This document shows positions 61,160-64,000 of a stretch of DNA of 64,000 nucleotides, piece after piece (within the stretch, counting starts at the first letter, position 1; every line of letters starts with the position of its first letter). Source of the stretch: Drosophila pseudoobscura (taxonomy: Eukaryota; Arthropoda; Insecta; Diptera; Drosophilidae); NCBI RefSeq assembly GCF_009870125.1, contig NC_046683.1, positions 66,665,869-66,729,868 of the forward strand. The letters run 5' to 3'. Position numbers and translations under genes: made by a program. Under the pieces are notes generated by a model, which made no database searches, had not been told where the DNA came from, and saw nothing but the letters and a program-made list of their open reading frames with translations.

Positions 61160-61692
61160 GGCAGAAGAAACCCCATAAAACATAAAACAAAACCCCATTT
61201 TATGGCATCTTCCAATCACACGCAAAAGTAAAATACGCGCTGAAATCTTTATGACGGACGGATTCAAGTTTCTATAATAATACCTACGATATGTGCCACA
61301 TTATAATCTTTTAGCATAGAAAAAGTTTCTAAATTGCCAACGAAATACAAAGCTTTGGCGTTTTTATTGTCTATGCCCCCTGCCCCCTCCCCCTGCCCAT
61401 ACCCCTGCCCATCCAATTTTATGCCCCCATTTAGTGATGGTCTTTATGGGGGCCCTCTGATGTGTGTTGATTGCCAAAATTGGTATCTTGTTTCATGAAT
61501 TTCACGAATTTCGAATGGCAGTTGATTTAGGAATCGATTTTTATGATCTATATCCACATAATGAACGAAGGTTTACATCATCATCAGCGAGGGAAGGCAT
61601 TTCGTAGGTATTCTATTAGTATTCATCTGTTTTCGGAAGTCAATAACTGAAGCAAAATGGGACTGGGAGGGAGCTACAGGTGGATAGATATT

Positions 61693-61805
61693 CACCCTTA
61701 ACTGTCAAGCCACACTGGAAGAGAGAGAGAAGGACAAGTCTCACTGGGAGAGAGAGGGAGAGAGACACCCTTAAGTGCTAAGCCACACTGTGAAATACAG
61801 AGAAG
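61693..61805 (+). repeat. CTAAGCCACACTGG-GA repeat family, cluster 1
   Basis: Three units: CTGTCAAGCCACACTGGAAG plus a GA run (61702), TCTCACTGGGAG plus a GA run (61739), and TGCTAAGCCACACTG plus CAGAGAAG (61776). Two of them are preceded by CACCCTTAA. Confidence 0.8.
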
Positions 61806-63377
61806 TTTCTTCATTCTGGGCATTATATTCGCGAAAATTCTATTGGACCCCCCCGATAAGGTCTGCCTATAGTTTTCGATATACGACTTTTATGTTCTTT
61901 GGTGATTCTTTTGACTGAAACATCACTTGAATGAAGACCACTCAAATGTTCTATGAAATGCAAATATCTTTAAGTGAATTCCAGGCAAGTCGTAAACACA
62001 CCCTTGAAATCATCAATATATACTCTGTAAGACCAATAAATATGTAAATCCCCCCCATTCATAAAACCCATGGAATACACAATTTATGGTCATCTCTGGC
62101 GACAAGTCTTTGCAGAGCATCCTCATCCATACCACAGACAAGAGACCAGAGACCAGACTGAAGGTAGATACAACTTTTACTGCCACTGCGACGGCGACTG
62201 CGACTGCGACTGCCACTAACAATGTTGCAAAGTTGTAGCAAGTTCCGTTCCCTCCCTCGCACTTTGGGAGGCATGCCGCACCACATTCCCGACAATTGTC
62301 CCCGAACAAAATCGTGCTTTAAGGATCGCGAATCTAATCGGGGGATTGGAAAAACAATATCTATGCTAATCTCGTTACAAGATCATTCCGACAATAAAAT
62401 GGTACTCCCCCGCCAGCCGCAACCAAACAAAAACCCAAACAGAAACAGAAAACACACAAGAACCTGTACAGGGTACACTGTTGCATGCAACAAGAAAACA
62501 AACAAGAAAACAACAAATAATGAGCCGTAATGAGCAATGGATCGCCACACAATTAGCCAAAAGTTTTCGTCGTCGTTGATTTTCTTTTTTTTGTTTTGTT
62601 TTGGCTACAAATTAAAACAAAATAAAAAAAAGGCTGCACAGAAAAAAACCACACGAAATTAAACAAACAAAACATTCGAGGATTTATATGGCCACGGCAC
62701 TTGGTTTTTCGGGAAATTGCGCGGAAAATTACAAGAAAATCGTGCAAGCTCTTGTTTGCCCACAGAAAAGCCATGAAAAGCCACAGCCGCCGCCGCTGCC
62801 ACAGCCGCTGCCACAGCCGCCGCCGCTGCCACTGCCACAGCCGCTGCCACTGCCACAGCCACAGCCTCTCCGTCGCGCTCGTATCTTTTGGACTTTCCAA
62901 CAAATTTAAACGTTACATGCGAGTAGATTTCAACGCGATCCGATCCATCGATCGATCCATGGGTTGCTCGTGCACCCACACACACAGATGCAGCACTGTG
63001 GGGCACATGATGCAATGCAACAGCAGCAGCAGCAACTCCTTGCCCTCAGGTGCCTGCTTTTCACTTTCCTGCCTGCCTGCCGAATGTCGAATGCCGTCCT
63101 GCCGTCCTGCCTTCCTGCCTCCCCAATTGGCCCCAAAACAAAGTCAGTCACTCAGTCAGCGGCCAAAGAGGCAAAAGTCAGTCATTTTTAGTGACTCGAC
63201 GACTGGCTTTTGTTGGCTTTTGTTGATTTCTACGATTGGCGTACAAAATAACTGCGACTGTCATTTTCCACCAATCGCCGAATTTTCGACTGCGGCGACC
63301 TGCTGGGCCTTGCCTTCTTCCAGCGAAATTTGCCTCAAAATCGTAAGCCGAAGCACTGCATACGCTTGTAGAAGCTG

Positions 63378-63657
63378 GATCCTTAAAGGCTAAGCCATAC
63401 TGGGAGAGAGAGAAGCGTCTTTGGGGCAATCATTTGTATAGAAACGATGGAGGGAGAGAGAGAGAGAGAGAGCAGGTAGGGCATCAAACAGTTCTAGCTT
63501 TACTAAGACACACTGGAAGAGAGATGCATACGAAAGTGAGTGAAAGAGTGAGATTTTGCTGTGCTTTTGGTCACTTGAAATCAGACTTCCCAATTAATTT
63601 GCTTAAAAACAAAGGAAAACTATTGCTATACTGCTAAGACCCACTGGGAGAGAGCAG
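63378..63657 (+). repeat. CTAAGCCACACTGG-GA repeat family, cluster 2
   Basis: Three more units: GGCTAAGCCATACTGGGAG plus GA (63388), ACTAAGACACACTGGAAG plus GA (63502), and TGCTAAGACCCACTGGGAG plus GA (63632). The first is preceded by CCTTAAA. All units have the same orientation as cluster 1. Confidence 0.8.
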
Positions 63658-64000
63658 AAAAGAGATGGACAGAGAGATGCAAGGTATTTTTGATTACTTG
63701 ATCATCAAGGACTAAATTTCTCAATAACCCTGTGGGAAAAACTCTTGGAAAAACCCCTTGCCTTGCCTAGTTTCAAAGATGATCTCTAAAAATCTGTAAA
63801 AACCCCCTAGGCCCATAATACCCCTCTCCGAAAGAGTATCTCGAAAGAAACGAAACATTTTTTTCGTTCGGTTGCCTGTCTGTCGAGTGAAGCAAAATGT
63901 CAATTTTATCCGCTGTTTGCTTTTCTGTTTTGGCGGAAAAATAAAAAGGAAAAAAAACCGAAGAAAAACCTTTAATTTCAGCTTTTGGATTGCATTCAAA

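Larger units (their letters stand above)
55432..64000. other. Non-coding DNA at the right edge, probably intronic
   Basis: I found no supported exon. The region contains TACTCG units (56195-56238), GTATTT-rich DNA (57056-57290), CCACTA units (57540-57581), a CTTCACTTT-rich stretch (59826-60175), a CA run (61118-61155), the GA-coupled repeat family (61693-61805 and 63378-63657) and GCCGCTGCCACA units (62785-62868). It is probably intronic DNA of the gene whose terminal exon is at 55340-55431. Confidence 0.5.

Noticed and set aside
1..64000. CRISPR arrays, operons, rRNA or tRNA genes
   Set aside because: The short direct repeats are contiguous microsatellites without spacers, the genes are intron-bearing eukaryotic genes, and no tRNA or rRNA pattern was recognised by eye.

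Overview
The window looks like nuclear DNA from a fruit fly (Drosophila). Evidence seen: very short introns (54-73 nt), core promoters built from Ohler motif 1, motif 6 and DRE elements, a ZAD-zinc-finger gene pair (an insect-expanded family), a fragment of the INE-1/DINE-1 Helitron family, and many CA/GT, CAG-type and GA simple repeats. The repeat density resembles the obscura group; that placement is an inference.

Left part (1-8 kb): a small Tim13-like mitochondrial chaperone gene, then about 7 kb of repeat-rich non-coding DNA. This includes possible 5' exons near 5.2-6.05 kb and an orphan motif-1 promoter near 7.06 kb that points left.

Gene-dense core (8-23.5 kb): Vps8 (CORVET subunit, +, three exons); a BTBD9-like gene (+, intact); Bulli, the fly RMC1/C18orf8 homologue (-, seven exons, first intron of GC-AG type); a ZAD zinc-finger gene (+) sharing a 429-bp divergent promoter with Bulli; a second, stop-interrupted BTBD9-like copy (+); a decayed hAT transposase; and a second ZAD zinc-finger gene (+) paralogous to the first. 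Vps8 and Bulli belong to consecutive steps of endosome maturation: CORVET tethers Rab5 endosomes, and Mon1-Ccz1-Bulli activates Rab7.

Right part (23.5-64 kb): almost all of it is introns of one or two minus-strand genes. A single-pass membrane protein of 436 residues can be assembled with perfect phase agreement from five coding exons spread over 27.5 kb, including a 23-nt microexon. An additional 43-nt exon with an EGF-like ending and a separate terminal exon with a poly(A) signal show that a longer transcript enters from beyond the right edge. I do not recognise this gene family. The introns hold microsatellites, G-rich arrays, degenerate GTATTT arrays and a repeated motif that couples a conserved 12-mer to GA repeats.

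All splice sites were read by eye; no alignment, RNA or database search was available.
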